A stretch of 59,044 bases of DNA from Flavobacterium psychrolimnae (GTDB lineage Bacteria > Bacteroidota > Bacteroidia > Flavobacteriales > Flavobacteriaceae). Within the stretch, counting starts at the first letter, position 1. Each line of letters opens with the position of its first letter. The notes below the pieces were generated by a model. The model was not told the DNA's origin and did no database searches. It saw only the letters and a list, made by a program, of their open reading frames with translations. Location of the stretch: assembly GCF_003312425.1 (NCBI RefSeq), contig NZ_QNUX01000017.1, positions 1 through 59,044 of the forward strand, written 5' to 3'. A program made the position numbers and the translations under genes. This document shows, in pieces, positions 8,875 to 18,254 of the stretch.

Positions 8875-9105
8875 TTAATAGTAGTTATCATTAATAATTC
8901 TAAAGAATCGAAAGGATGCATATAAAATCAAAATGATCCCAAAAACTACTCTATAGACCTGTCCCATTTCTAAAGGGAAATTCTTCATAAATATTATAAA
9001 AAGACCTAGAACAAAATATAGTAAAAAAAAGAAAATTCCTAAAACAAGAAGAAATCGCTCTCTAAGCGATTTCTTCTTAATATTGTTAAGTAATTTCTTC
9101 AACAT
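8875..9105 (-). CDS. Small two-helix membrane protein, function unknown
   Basis: This 76-residue protein has a basic N-terminus (LNNIKKKSLRERF) and two hydrophobic segments near residues 17-40 and 48-66. I do not recognise the family. Its start codon overlaps the TonB stop region at 9105, so it is translationally linked to tonB and cotranscribed with the ExbB operon. Confidence 0.75.
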   Translation of the reverse strand: MLKKLLNNIKKKSLRERFLLVLGIFFFLLYFVLGLFIIFMKNFPLEMGQVYRVVFGIILILYASFRFFRIINDNYY

Positions 9106-9905
9106 TATTCAGCTGATTGAATAGTAATTGGTAAAGAATAAAGAACCCTTACCGGTTTACCATTTTGAATACCTGGAGACCATTTAGGTGATTTTTTCAA
9201 AACTCGTATCGCTTCTTTTCCAGTTCCATATCCAATATCTCTAATAACTTTGATATCAGTTAATGAACCATCTTTTTCAACAACAAAAGTAACATAAACT
9301 TTACCTTTTAATCCATCTTCTTCTGGAGTTTGATAATTATCTCCAACAAATTTATAAAACTTATTGATACCACCCGGAAAATCAGGTTTAACCTCAATAC
9401 CAGCGGTGTTGTAGATTTGGTTATCAGGAGCTTCTTCGACTACTGCTGCCTTTCCAGTACCTACAGGTTCTACAGTCAAAATAGCATCCGGATCACCTTT
9501 TATAGTTTCAGCTCCAACCTTCTTGTCTTTAATTTCGACAATTTTTGGTGGCTCCTCAGTAACTTCCTCCGCTTTGGCTACAACCGGTTTCACAAACTTC
9601 ACTTGATCTACTTTAGGTGGCGGCGGTGGCGGTGGTGGAACGTTCAATTTAGGCTTTTCTTCTTTTGGGGGCAATTTAATAGCAGTGATTTTAATATCTC
9701 TATCAATTTCCTGCTCTTCACCTTCAGGCAATAAGTTTATGATAAGCGGAGCGGCCACAGCAATACTAAAAAATATTGCACCAATTATAAGTGCTTTAAT
9801 AGTAGTTTTTCTGTTTGACTGTCTTAATTGATAAGCTCCATAAACCTTATTACGCCCTTCGAATACGATATCAAGCCATTGGTTTTTTAATATGTCTAAT
9901 TTCAT
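9105..9905 (-). CDS. TonB-family energy transducer
   Basis: The 266-residue protein has a cytoplasmic N-terminus containing GRNKVYGAYQLR, typical of Bacteroidetes TonB proteins. One membrane helix lies near residues 36-60, followed by a proline-rich periplasmic spacer with eight consecutive prolines near residue 90 and many E, K and V residues. The C-terminal TonB domain has DFPGGINKFYKFV, LKGKVYVTFVVEKDGSL and the final SPKWSPGIQNGKPVRV. It should carry energy from the ExbB/ExbD motor to outer-membrane receptors such as SusC-like or siderophore receptors. The specific receptor is not in the window. Confidence 0.92.
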   Translation of the reverse strand: MKLDILKNQWLDIVFEGRNKVYGAYQLRQSNRKTTIKALIIGAIFFSIAVAAPLIINLLPEGEEQEIDRDIKITAIKLPPKEEKPKLNVPPPPPPPPKVDQVKFVKPVVAKAEEVTEEPPKIVEIKDKKVGAETIKGDPDAILTVEPVGTGKAAVVEEAPDNQIYNTAGIEVKPDFPGGINKFYKFVGDNYQTPEEDGLKGKVYVTFVVEKDGSLTDIKVIRDIGYGTGKEAIRVLKKSPKWSPGIQNGKPVRVLYSLPITIQSAE

Positions 9906-9941
9906 TTTTCTTAATTATTAGGTTATTAGGAAACAAGATTA

Positions 9942-10508
9942 TTACTGCTTTCCTTCTAACAATTTTTGTTCTTCAGGAGAATATTCAGGAACTATGGCGT
10001 AATTACCAAAATCTCCTACCCCAACAATTGCCATTTCATCAAGTATGTCAACTAAATTCTTGTAATTAGATTTTTTACTAGGCTTGATGATTACAATTAA
10101 CCCATTCTTAGGTTTTCCTAATGCTGCAGAATAAGCTAAAACTGATCTTTGTCTAGACAAAAGTTCTTTACGTATACCATCTTTTCCAAAAGCAATATCT
10201 TTCGGACCTGCAATTGGCGCATTTAACAATCCGACATAATAAACCAACTTATCATCTTTACCTAACAAAATTGTCATAGTACGATTCTCGTCAACTTTCA
10301 TGTCAACATTGTCCTTGTTTGGATCTTTATCTGGCAACGCCAAACTCATCGATTGAGGTTTAGACAAAGTGGTAGTCAACATAAAAAATGTAATCAATAA
10401 AAAAGCTAAATCAACCATAGCAGTTAAATCTACCTTAGCATTTGATTTTTTACTTCTTACTTTCCCACCTTTTTTGCCTCCACCGTCACCGGTATTTAAT
10501 TCAGCCAT
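9942..10508 (-). CDS. exbD: ExbD/TolR-family proton-channel subunit (second copy)
   Basis: The 188-residue protein has a basic Gly/Lys-rich N-terminus, then the membrane helix with the key acidic residue in KVDLTAMVDLAFLLITFFML near residues 25-45; the Asp of MVDLAF is the expected proton-translocating residue. The periplasmic part is longer than in E. coli ExbD (about 140 residues). It is the second of two adjacent, different exbD genes. Confidence 0.9.
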   Translation of the reverse strand: MAELNTGDGGGKKGGKVRSKKSNAKVDLTAMVDLAFLLITFFMLTTTLSKPQSMSLALPDKDPNKDNVDMKVDENRTMTILLGKDDKLVYYVGLLNAPIAGPKDIAFGKDGIRKELLSRQRSVLAYSAALGKPKNGLIVIIKPSKKSNYKNLVDILDEMAIVGVGDFGNYAIVPEYSPEEQKLLEGKQ

Positions 10509-10526
10509 TTTAGTGTATTTTTTTTA

Positions 10527-11138
10527 TTAAAAATCTTTTCCTCTCAAACCAGTAACCAAACTAAAGCTATTGATTTTTTGCTCTTGTAAAATATCCATAA
10601 CTTTTCTAATAGCTGGATACTCTTCTTTTGCATCTCCTTTAATAGCGACTTGCAATTCCTTGTCATTTATTTCTATATTCGCTATACGCGCATTATAGAT
10701 CCACTCTTTTAATTGATTGTCAAGCGAATCAATTGGAATACCAGGCTGACCTGCTTTACTCCTATCGGCTGCTTTCATATCAATAATTTGTTTCAAATTA
10801 AGAAGTGGCACACCAAAATCATCCATCATTGAAAAAGTTGCCTTATCACTATCTGAAAAATTCACATTGTATTTCTCACCCATTAACTCTAACGTTCTCA
10901 TACGAACTTCTCTGCCTTTCAAATCAAAAAACACTTTTCCTTTACCTACAGTTAAAGTAGCTAAATCCGTTTCAGGCAATTTAGTCTGAACTGTTGATGT
11001 AGGTGTATCTACAGGAAGTGCTTCTGGTATCTTGGCTGTTGAAGTCATTACAAAGAAAGTAAGCAAAAGGAATGCGACATCACACATAGCGGTCATATCT
11101 GTAGAGCCCGGATTTTTATTTATTTTTATTTTAGCCAT
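10527..11138 (-). CDS. exbD: ExbD/TolR-family proton-channel subunit (first copy)
   Basis: The 203-residue protein has a short N-terminus and a membrane helix with STDMTAMCDVAFLLLTFFVM near residues 12-31, including the conserved Asp of MCDVAF. A periplasmic domain of about 165 residues ends with the ExbD-like KGDAKEEYPAIRKVMDIL. It lies 18 bp upstream of the second exbD and 36 bp downstream of exbB. The two ExbD proteins differ clearly outside the helix, so a heteromeric motor is possible (inference). Confidence 0.9.
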   Translation of the reverse strand: MAKIKINKNPGSTDMTAMCDVAFLLLTFFVMTSTAKIPEALPVDTPTSTVQTKLPETDLATLTVGKGKVFFDLKGREVRMRTLELMGEKYNVNFSDSDKATFSMMDDFGVPLLNLKQIIDMKAADRSKAGQPGIPIDSLDNQLKEWIYNARIANIEINDKELQVAIKGDAKEEYPAIRKVMDILQEQKINSFSLVTGLRGKDF

Positions 11139-11174
11139 TCTTTTTGTTTTTTATTTGATATAACATCAACAAGA

Positions 11175-11993
11175 TTATTGCTTTAAACTCCCTCTAAATC
11201 TTCTGTAAGAGTTCACAATTGAAACCGCAGCCTCATCGATTGAGTAAGTCAAATCATCTATTTTAGAAGTAAAGAAATTATAAGAGATAATTGCTACAGC
11301 TGAAGTTCCAATACCAGTTGCAGTATTAATCAATGCTTCAGAAATACCAGCTGCAAGTGCCGCTTGATCAGGAGTACCAGCCGCTGCTAATGCACCAAAC
11401 GCTTTAATCATACCCGCTACTGTTCCTAACAATCCAACAAGAGTTCCTAAAGAAACTAATGAAGAGATAATAGTCATATTTTTTTGCAACATTGGCATTT
11501 CAAGTGAAGTTGCCTCTTCAATTTCTTTGTGAATAGTCTCTGCTGCTTCCTCACTATTAAATCCTTCTTTTTTCACTGCTTGATATTTTACCAATGCAGA
11601 TTTAATTGCGTTAGCAACAGATCCTTGCTGTTTGTCACACGAAACTATAGCTTCATCAATCTCTCCTGCTTTAATACTCGCTTGTATTTTTGCCATAAAA
11701 ACATCTAATTTAGTCTTACCAGCTGCTTTTGAAATCACAAAAAATCTTTCTATAGAAAAAACAAGAACCATTAATAACATTCCAAGTAACACTGGAACTA
11801 CTGCACCTCCATGATAAACCTGCCCTAAAGTATTCAATGGAGTCCCTGTTTCTATGTTACCTCCCTCAAAGTTCGCAGGATTCCCCATCACGAATTTCCA
11901 AATCACCACACCAACACCAATACAGGCAGCAATAATCAATCCTGAAACCATTCCTCCTCCGTTTGCTGTTTTTTCTTTTTTAACGTTTGCCAT
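11175..11993 (-). CDS. exbB: MotA/TolQ/ExbB proton-channel protein
   Basis: The 272-residue protein has an N-terminal membrane segment near residues 14-35, a second one near 65-83 (VPVLLGMLLMVLVFSIERFF), a cytoplasmic loop, and the paired C-terminal helices near 165-245. LGLL-type sequence GTLVGLLGTVAGMIKAFGAL and GISEALINTATGIGTSAVAI are hallmark ExbB/TolQ stretches. It is the first gene of the leftward operon exbB-exbD-exbD-tonB-small protein-PstS-like-TPR. Confidence 0.92.
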   Translation of the reverse strand: MANVKKEKTANGGGMVSGLIIAACIGVGVVIWKFVMGNPANFEGGNIETGTPLNTLGQVYHGGAVVPVLLGMLLMVLVFSIERFFVISKAAGKTKLDVFMAKIQASIKAGEIDEAIVSCDKQQGSVANAIKSALVKYQAVKKEGFNSEEAAETIHKEIEEATSLEMPMLQKNMTIISSLVSLGTLVGLLGTVAGMIKAFGALAAAGTPDQAALAAGISEALINTATGIGTSAVAIISYNFFTSKIDDLTYSIDEAAVSIVNSYRRFRGSLKQ

Positions 11994-12367
11994 TTTTTTT
12001 TTAATTTTAATAGTTTTAAATAAATTATCTTAGTTATATTAAACTTGTAGTGGAGCAAATTTATATTTTTAGTTCAAATAAAAAAACTTTTTTTTATTTT
12101 ATTATAATTAAATTTATTTCAAAAACATATTTACCGTTTGTTAGTTTCCATTTATATCAATAAACGCAAACAAATAGGTTATATTATACAAAATACCATA
12201 TTTTTTTAAGAAAAATTAACACAATATTTCAAAAACAAGCTATTTAGCAGGAAAACTATTATTTTGTGATATTAACAATAAAAAAGCAGGAAAACTGCGG
12301 TATGCACTAAAATTGTTGATTTTATAAAAATATAATATCTTGCATGTGATTTAAATCTAAAATTATT
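11994..12367. other. AT-rich divergent promoter region between exbB and the HerA-like gene
   Basis: The stretch of 374 bp holds no gene. On the minus strand a TAAATTTG at 12056-12063 could be the -7 element of exbB, but no good TTG sits at the right distance. On the plus strand a promoter for the ATPase gene is seen at 12316-12342. A 12-nt word, agcaggaaaact, occurs twice, near 12247 and 12285. Confidence 0.6.
12316..12342 (+). promoter_or_regulatory. Promoter of the HerA-like ATPase gene
   Basis: TTG is followed after 17 nt by TATCTTG, one base short of the TAnnTTTG consensus. It gives a leader of about 20 nt before the ATG at 12368. Confidence 0.5.
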
Positions 12368-13888
12368 ATGAGCAAAAAAGAAGATTTTACTAAGCATATC
12401 TCTGAAGGATACAGTTCTAAAGGAGAAAGCATTATTCTGGGTGGCGCAATATTAGACGGCGAGGCTTTGCCAGATGCATTTATAAAAGTGCCTTTGAAAA
12501 CCTTAAACCGACATGGCTTGATAGCTGGAGCTACCGGAACTGGAAAAACAAAAACCATTCAAGTCCTTTCTGAACAGTTATCAAGTTTTGGTATTCCAGT
12601 TTTAATGATGGATATCAAAGGTGATTTTAGCGGTATCGCAAAAGAAGGCGAAGAAAAACCATTTATAACGGAACGTCACGCTAAAATCAACATTCCTTAC
12701 TCCACAGCCAGTTTTCCGGTTGAAATCTTAACTTTGTCTGAACAAAACGGAGTCCGTCTTCGTGCAACAATATCAGAGTTTGGACCTGTATTATTTTCCA
12801 GAATTCTAAATTTGAACGATACTCAATCCGGTGTAGTTTCTGTTATTTTTAAATATTGTGATGACAATAAAATGCCTTTATTGGATTTAAAGGACATCAA
12901 AAAAGTAATCAATTACATTACTGAAGAAGGGAAAGGCGAAATTGAAGAACATTATGGGAAAATTTCAACTTCTACTACTGGAACTATTCTCAGAAAAATA
13001 ATTGAACTCGAACAACAAGGAGCTGATTTGTTTTTTGGAGAAATGTCCTTTGACGTTGAGGATTTAATGCGAATTGATGAAAATGGAAAAGGCTATATCA
13101 ACATTCTTCGACTGACTGACATTCAAGACAAACCTAAGTTATTCTCGACTTTTATGTTGAGTTTATTGGCTGAAATCTACCAGCAAATGCCTGAAAAAGG
13201 AGATTCAGATCAACCAGAATTAGTGATTTTTATTGATGAAGCGCATTTGATATTCAACGAAGCCAGCAAAACTTTATTAGAACAAATAGAAACTATCGTA
13301 AAGTTGATTCGCTCTAAAGGGATTGGAATTTACTTTATCACACAAAACCCGATGGACATCCCAAGTGGCGTATTGGCCCAATTAGGTTTAAAAATCCAAC
13401 ATGCTTTAAGAGCTTTTACAGCCAATGACCGAAAAGCCATTAAGCAAACTGCTGACAATTACCCTACATCTGATTATTACAAAACCGATGAAATCCTGAC
13501 CAGCCTTGGAATTGGAGAAGCTCTCGTTACTGCATTAAACGAAAAAGGAATTCCTACGCCACTTGCAGCAACAATGATGCGTGCCCCAATGAGCCGAATG
13601 GATATATTGACCGAAAGCGAAATTCAGGAAATCAACAACAAATCTAAATTAGTAAAAAAATACAGCGAACTGATTGATCGCGAAAGTGCCTATGAGATGT
13701 TAAATAAAAAAATTGCCGTTGTCGAAGAGAAAATAAACGAACAAGAGCAAAAACAGGAACCTCAAAAGCAACAAAACCAAGGACCAAGTACTGCGAGTGT
13801 AGTAGGGAAATCTGTTTTGAAAGTGCTGACAAGCGCCACTTTTATAAGAGGTGCTTTTGGTGTATTAACTAAAATGTTTAAAAAATAA
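12368..13888 (+). CDS. DUF853/HerA-like P-loop ATPase
   Basis: The 506-residue protein belongs to the YjgR-like DUF853 family of the HerA/FtsK superfamily. Walker A GATGTGKTKT lies near residue 55, followed by a conserved MMDIKGDFSGIA. Walker B LVIFIDEAHLIFNE lies near residue 290, with a sensor-like IYFITQNPMDIP near 325. A Gln/Lys-rich linker near 465-480 precedes a hydrophobic tail, which may attach it to the membrane. Members are hexameric ATPases often called putative helicases; the biological role is unsettled. A cupin gene follows after 8 bp. Confidence 0.85.
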   Translation: MSKKEDFTKHISEGYSSKGESIILGGAILDGEALPDAFIKVPLKTLNRHGLIAGATGTGKTKTIQVLSEQLSSFGIPVLMMDIKGDFSGIAKEGEEKPFITERHAKINIPYSTASFPVEILTLSEQNGVRLRATISEFGPVLFSRILNLNDTQSGVVSVIFKYCDDNKMPLLDLKDIKKVINYITEEGKGEIEEHYGKISTSTTGTILRKIIELEQQGADLFFGEMSFDVEDLMRIDENGKGYINILRLTDIQDKPKLFSTFMLSLLAEIYQQMPEKGDSDQPELVIFIDEAHLIFNEASKTLLEQIETIVKLIRSKGIGIYFITQNPMDIPSGVLAQLGLKIQHALRAFTANDRKAIKQTADNYPTSDYYKTDEILTSLGIGEALVTALNEKGIPTPLAATMMRAPMSRMDILTESEIQEINNKSKLVKKYSELIDRESAYEMLNKKIAVVEEKINEQEQKQEPQKQQNQGPSTASVVGKSVLKVLTSATFIRGAFGVLTKMFKK

Positions 13889-13896
13889 AATCAGTT

Positions 13897-14259
13897 ATGA
13901 AAAAATATTTTGTTCAAACCACTCCTTTCGTTGTTCCCACTACCGATGGAAAACTAATCGAGGAACACCACGGTATGGCGTCTACAAATAATGCAGAAAT
14001 TTCCATAGCACACATGATAGCTCCTCCTGAATGGAGTGAACCATTTCAAACTCCTGAATTTGATGAGTACACCTATATTATTAAAGGTAAAAAACAATTT
14101 ATAATTGACGATGAAATTATCGTACTGGAAGCGGGGCAATCCATACAAATCGAGAAGAATACACGGGTTCAATATTCCAATCCTTTTGACGAACCTTGTG
14201 AATATATTGCGATTTGCAAACCAGCTTTCGATTTTACTAAAGTACATCGCGAGGAATAA
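13897..14259 (+). CDS. Small cupin-domain protein
   Basis: The 120-residue protein is a single cupin barrel. Conserved blocks are FDEYTYIIKGKKQFIIDDE near residues 54-72 and LEAGQSIQIEKNTRVQYSN near 75-93. The usual metal-binding histidines are only partly present, because the first motif has EYTYII where GxHxHxxxE is typical. It may therefore be a sugar- or metabolite-binding protein without a bound metal. It is cotranscribed with the preceding ATPase; no function is assigned. Confidence 0.8.
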   Translation: MKKYFVQTTPFVVPTTDGKLIEEHHGMASTNNAEISIAHMIAPPEWSEPFQTPEFDEYTYIIKGKKQFIIDDEIIVLEAGQSIQIEKNTRVQYSNPFDEPCEYIAICKPAFDFTKVHREE

Positions 14260-14313
14260 GCAATAATACACGGAAAACGTTATTGATCTATAAAACTAGC
14301 AACTTCTGAATAT

Positions 14314-15651
14314 TTATCCCAAAAGCTCTAGGATTTTATTTTCAACAGCTTCTGAATCCCATATTTCAGTAATGTTTTCCATTTTCAAGACTTCTTCCAT
14401 AATTGCATTTTGATAATCTCCTATCGCTAAAGCTTCTGCATACGGACGGTCACTAAAAGTAACGCGACTGTATAATGGAATCCATTTTTCAGGATGCTTA
14501 TCTGAAAATGACTTTTCAATTTTCTTTTGCAAAAGGAAATTTTCATCAGCTGTCTTGGAACTCATTTCTAAAAAATTACGATACGAAAGTTCCGCAATCG
14601 CATCCGCATTTGGTTTGCGTGATTTTTGATATTCCGAGAAAATCGATTTCCAGTTGTCACCGTATTTCTCCATCATTTCATAAAGCACTGAAATATCTTC
14701 AAAACCCGCATTCATTCCCTGACCATAAAAAGGTACAATTGCGTGGCTGGCATCGCCAATAAGCGCGATTTTATCTTCATAAGTCCATGGATAACATTTC
14801 ATTGTTACTAATGTACTTGTAGGATTCTTAAAGAAATCTTCCGCAAGTTTTGGAATTACATCAATAGTATCTGGTAAGTTTTTTTCGAAAAAAGCCTCCA
14901 CTAATTTTATATCATTTAATGATGCAAAAGAATTTTCTCCTTCAAACGGCATAAACAAAGTACAAGTAAAACTTCCATCTAAATTGGGTAACGCAATCAA
15001 CATATATTCGCCACGAGGCCAAATGTGAAATGAATTTTTATCTAATTTATGTGTTCCGTCAGCATTTGCAGGAATATTTAATTCCTTGTAACCAATAGGC
15101 AAGAATTCCTGCGAATAATCAAACATACTTTGGCGTTGCATGCGGTGACGAATTCTCGAAAAAGCACCGTCAGCGCCAAAAACCATATCGTATTTTTTAT
15201 CTTCCCAAGCACCACGTTCTGTTTCACCAATATGAAGGGTTGCGTCATCAAGTGAAACATCCCATATTTTTTGTTCAAAAAAGAATTCTGCTCCGGCAGC
15301 TTCCGCCAAATCAATCATTTTCCTATTCAAAATTCCTCTTGAAATAGAATAAATCGATTCCCCTTCCTGACCGTAATTTTGAAAATTGAGTTTATCAACC
15401 AAATGGATCGCTCGTTTTTCCATAGGAATAGCAATTTTACGAACCTCGTTTCCTATTCCTACTCCATCCAAAGCTTTCCATCCGCGATTGGACATCGCTA
15501 AATTAATAGAACGACCAGAAAATTGTATTTTTCGGATATCAGGACTTCTATCGTAAACATGAACCGTATGACCCGCTTTACGAAGATAAATAGCCAATAA
15601 AGATCCAACTAATCCTGAACCTACAACCGCTATTTTTATGGGAGTTTGCAT
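14314..15651 (-). CDS. kmo: Kynurenine 3-monooxygenase
   Basis: The 445-residue FAD-dependent hydroxylase converts kynurenine to 3-hydroxykynurenine with NADPH and oxygen in tryptophan degradation. The FAD dinucleotide fold VVGSGLVGSLLAIYLRKAG lies near residue 8. The family-typical FSGRSINLAMSNRGWKAL follows near residue 45, then the DG motif VFGADGAFSRIRHRMQ near 155 and GDASHAIVPFYGQGMNAGFE near 300. Length and motifs agree with bacterial KMO. Kynureninase lies 5.4 kb away on the same strand, separated by unrelated genes; the first enzyme, tryptophan 2,3-dioxygenase, is not in the window. Confidence 0.93.
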   Translation of the reverse strand: MQTPIKIAVVGSGLVGSLLAIYLRKAGHTVHVYDRSPDIRKIQFSGRSINLAMSNRGWKALDGVGIGNEVRKIAIPMEKRAIHLVDKLNFQNYGQEGESIYSISRGILNRKMIDLAEAAGAEFFFEQKIWDVSLDDATLHIGETERGAWEDKKYDMVFGADGAFSRIRHRMQRQSMFDYSQEFLPIGYKELNIPANADGTHKLDKNSFHIWPRGEYMLIALPNLDGSFTCTLFMPFEGENSFASLNDIKLVEAFFEKNLPDTIDVIPKLAEDFFKNPTSTLVTMKCYPWTYEDKIALIGDASHAIVPFYGQGMNAGFEDISVLYEMMEKYGDNWKSIFSEYQKSRKPNADAIAELSYRNFLEMSSKTADENFLLQKKIEKSFSDKHPEKWIPLYSRVTFSDRPYAEALAIGDYQNAIMEEVLKMENITEIWDSEAVENKILELLG

Positions 15652-15713
15652 TATTTTTTTATAAAAAGTTAAGCAAAATTACTGATTTATTATTTTAGGC
15701 TCTTTAAAAAGAA

Positions 15714-18107
15714 TCATTTTTTACGGGGAATAAAAACCAATTTTGTTGAAGTTCTAACAATTTCCTCTTTATTGAGCATCATTCGCCTGAATTTACCGGC
15801 ATTATACAACTCTGCCTGATCGCTATAATGTGCACTCAACGGATTCCCGGATTGTCCCGTTGGCAATATACTCCAGCTGTTTTCTATATCTGAAAAATCA
15901 ATAATTCTTCTTGTGGACGGACCTCCTTTTACGATATAATTACCATCATCAGTAAAATCAAAAAACAGATTATTAATTACTTCGGTAGAACCAGAAACTT
16001 CAAAAGGACCAACATTAAAAATACTTCTTAAAGCTGCCACTTTCCCCAACGGATGCTCGTGTTCTACCGTATGCACCTTATTCCAAGTCCAATCCGAAAC
16101 GGTATTTCCTAATTGTTTTTCTAAAGCTACAATCGATTCTTTAAATGATTTTGAGACGATCTGGCTTCTTGTTTCTTTTTCCTTTTTGGTATTGATGTTA
16201 TCCCACCAAAGCGATTTTTCATTCGTGATTTGTCTTGCAATAATTTGCTTCATGATGTGCGTTCCTAAAAACATCTTGAAATTTTCAGCACCAAGTTCAT
16301 CTTCAAATGTGTTTTTTAAGTAATTAAAAATCCATTTGTTATAAATTGTTGGAGCCACATCGCTCAGATTATTAGTTCCTTTCCAATTTTTTAAAACACT
16401 AAGAGCTTGTTTTTCGTTTTCAGTAAGGGATTCCTGATCTACATTTGAGATTAAATCTTTCACAACTTTTGGAGCCACAGAAGAAGTATTATCAAAAATC
16501 ATCTTCCCAACCGCAACCATATCCCAATCTGATTTTGGATTCAATAATTGCGTGATTCTTTTGGCACGATCTTCTGGAAGATAATACCCCGGATACAAAA
16601 ATCCATCAATTGCTTCTGGCTGATTATTAGCGGAATATACATAATTCCATCTAGGATTCACCGCCGAAGGATTTTTGGAGAAATCCAGATATTGGTCAAT
16701 ATCATCCTTTCCACTGGCACCATCGAGAATAAAATTAGGATTAACTCCTTCCTTATGCTTGTATAATTTTCCAGTTGCCCACCAAGCGACATTTCCTTTG
16801 GCATCACCATACATTACATTCAATCCTGGCGCTGCAATTAGTGAAACTCCTTTCTGAAAATCTGATTTATTTTTAGCGTGTGAAAGCGCATATACCGCAT
16901 CAAGAATTTGAATGGGTTGTTGCGTATAAATCCAAGACATCGCAACAGGTTTGTCTTGCTGTAAACCATCTATCAAATCGTTCATAACAGGTCCATGTCG
17001 AGTAGTTTTCACTTTCAAAACCACGTTAGATGAATCTTTTACTTTAATTATTTTCTCCCGAATTTCATACGCACTAAAACCAGTTGGGGTCTTATATTCA
17101 TTGGCATTAGCCGGATTATTCTGCTCTTGGTACAAATCAATATCATCATTTTCAAACATGGTCAAACCATACGCATAATCTCTGTTGTGTCCCAATAACG
17201 GATACGGAGTCCCTGCTAAATAACACCCGTACAATTCGAAATCCGGAGTAACAATATGCGCTTCGTACCAAGTTCCCGGTTGCGAAAACCCAATATGTGG
17301 ATCATTTGCAAAAATAACTTTTCCGTTTTTCGTTTTCTTTGGAGCAATAACCCAACTGTTACTTCCGATAAAAGGCGATACTGGCGACTGATCTAAAAGC
17401 GACGCTACTGATTTTGAAATAGCAGCATATTCCTGTGGCCTGTCTTTGGCATTTTTAATTTTCGTAGTATTGAAGGAACCATCAATTCCAAAATCCTTCA
17501 AATATTCCATTCCATATTTGTTTCGAACATCGGTCAACAACGGATCTGATTTTTGAGCCATTGCAAAACTAAAAGACATGTATCCAAAAATATTATAAAC
17601 ATCTTTAACGGTAAACTTCTCTTTTTTGACGCCGACTAAACTGAACTCTATTGGTCTAGTTCCTTCATCCATGTATTGATTGATTCCATCCAAGTAAGCC
17701 ATAGTCAATTGATAACTTGGACTGTTTTTATCTAAACTTGCAATCGCTTTAGCGGAAGCTTCTTCGATTCCCAATCCAGCAAAGAATTTATCATTTTTCA
17801 ATGCCACTGAACCAAAAATTTCCGATAATCTACCTGGAGCAATACGACGCATCAATTCCATTTGCCACAATCTGTCTTGTGCATGCACATAACCCAAGGC
17901 TACCATGGCATCTTTTGAAGTAGTCGCATAAATATGAGGAACACCAAATTCATCGAAATAAACTGTAGTTTCTTTTTGAATGTTTTTCAAGCGCAACTTG
18001 CCTTCGTATTTTGGTTTTAAGTAATAACCATAAACAAGCATTGCTACCGCTAAAACGATTACTAACGAAAGTAAAACGAGAAGGACTTTTCTAAATATTT
18101 TCATCAT
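15714..18107 (-). CDS. Penicillin-acylase-family Ntn hydrolase
   Basis: The 797-residue protein has an N-terminal membrane or signal segment near residues 6-28 and the layout of self-processing penicillin/acyl-homoserine-lactone acylases. HIYATTSKDAMVALGYVHAQ and DRLWQMELMRR near residues 58-88 belong to the alpha subunit. The spacer ends at PFIG, followed by the new N-terminal nucleophile Ser249 in SNSWVIAP. FANDPHIGFSQPGTWYEAHI follows in the beta subunit, with GHNRDYAYGLTMFENDD and the late LGNTVSDWTWNKVHTVEH. It should act in the periplasm. The substrate (beta-lactam side chains, N-acyl lactones or other amides) cannot be deduced. Confidence 0.9.
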   Translation of the reverse strand: MMKIFRKVLLVLLSLVIVLAVAMLVYGYYLKPKYEGKLRLKNIQKETTVYFDEFGVPHIYATTSKDAMVALGYVHAQDRLWQMELMRRIAPGRLSEIFGSVALKNDKFFAGLGIEEASAKAIASLDKNSPSYQLTMAYLDGINQYMDEGTRPIEFSLVGVKKEKFTVKDVYNIFGYMSFSFAMAQKSDPLLTDVRNKYGMEYLKDFGIDGSFNTTKIKNAKDRPQEYAAISKSVASLLDQSPVSPFIGSNSWVIAPKKTKNGKVIFANDPHIGFSQPGTWYEAHIVTPDFELYGCYLAGTPYPLLGHNRDYAYGLTMFENDDIDLYQEQNNPANANEYKTPTGFSAYEIREKIIKVKDSSNVVLKVKTTRHGPVMNDLIDGLQQDKPVAMSWIYTQQPIQILDAVYALSHAKNKSDFQKGVSLIAAPGLNVMYGDAKGNVAWWATGKLYKHKEGVNPNFILDGASGKDDIDQYLDFSKNPSAVNPRWNYVYSANNQPEAIDGFLYPGYYLPEDRAKRITQLLNPKSDWDMVAVGKMIFDNTSSVAPKVVKDLISNVDQESLTENEKQALSVLKNWKGTNNLSDVAPTIYNKWIFNYLKNTFEDELGAENFKMFLGTHIMKQIIARQITNEKSLWWDNINTKKEKETRSQIVSKSFKESIVALEKQLGNTVSDWTWNKVHTVEHEHPLGKVAALRSIFNVGPFEVSGSTEVINNLFFDFTDDGNYIVKGGPSTRRIIDFSDIENSWSILPTGQSGNPLSAHYSDQAELYNAGKFRRMMLNKEEIVRTSTKLVFIPRKK

Positions 18108-18217
18108 TGGATAAATTGAAAAACAAATATATAGGATTTGTAAGTTATTTAAAAACTATTTGTTCCAATGTGTTTATTTCAAACTAAATAGAATAAATCA
18201 TTGCTTAATTTAAAATA

Positions 18218-18253
18218 TTTTGTTTAATTAATTTTATATTTAATTAAACAAAA
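18218..18253. promoter_or_regulatory. Perfect 14-bp inverted repeat, operator candidate for the flavin reductase-photolyase pair
   Basis: TTTTGTTTAATTAA (18218-18231) is repeated as its exact reverse complement at 18240-18253 with an 8-nt spacer. It ends 1 bp before a TATATTTG element (18255-18262) and covers the position expected for the -33 element, so a bound protein would block RNA polymerase. By context a light- or stress-responsive repressor, such as a MerR-family B12 photoreceptor, is a reasonable guess, but no regulator gene is nearby. Confidence 0.65.
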
Positions 18254-18254
18254 G

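Noticed and set aside
9330..9734. 134-codon frame antisense to tonB
   Set aside because: It mirrors the Pro-rich tonB segment (poly-Pro gives poly-Trp/Arg) and has no independent support.
13644..13832. Short frames antisense to the HerA-like and other long genes
   Set aside because: They are shadows of well-supported genes with typical family motifs on the other strand.
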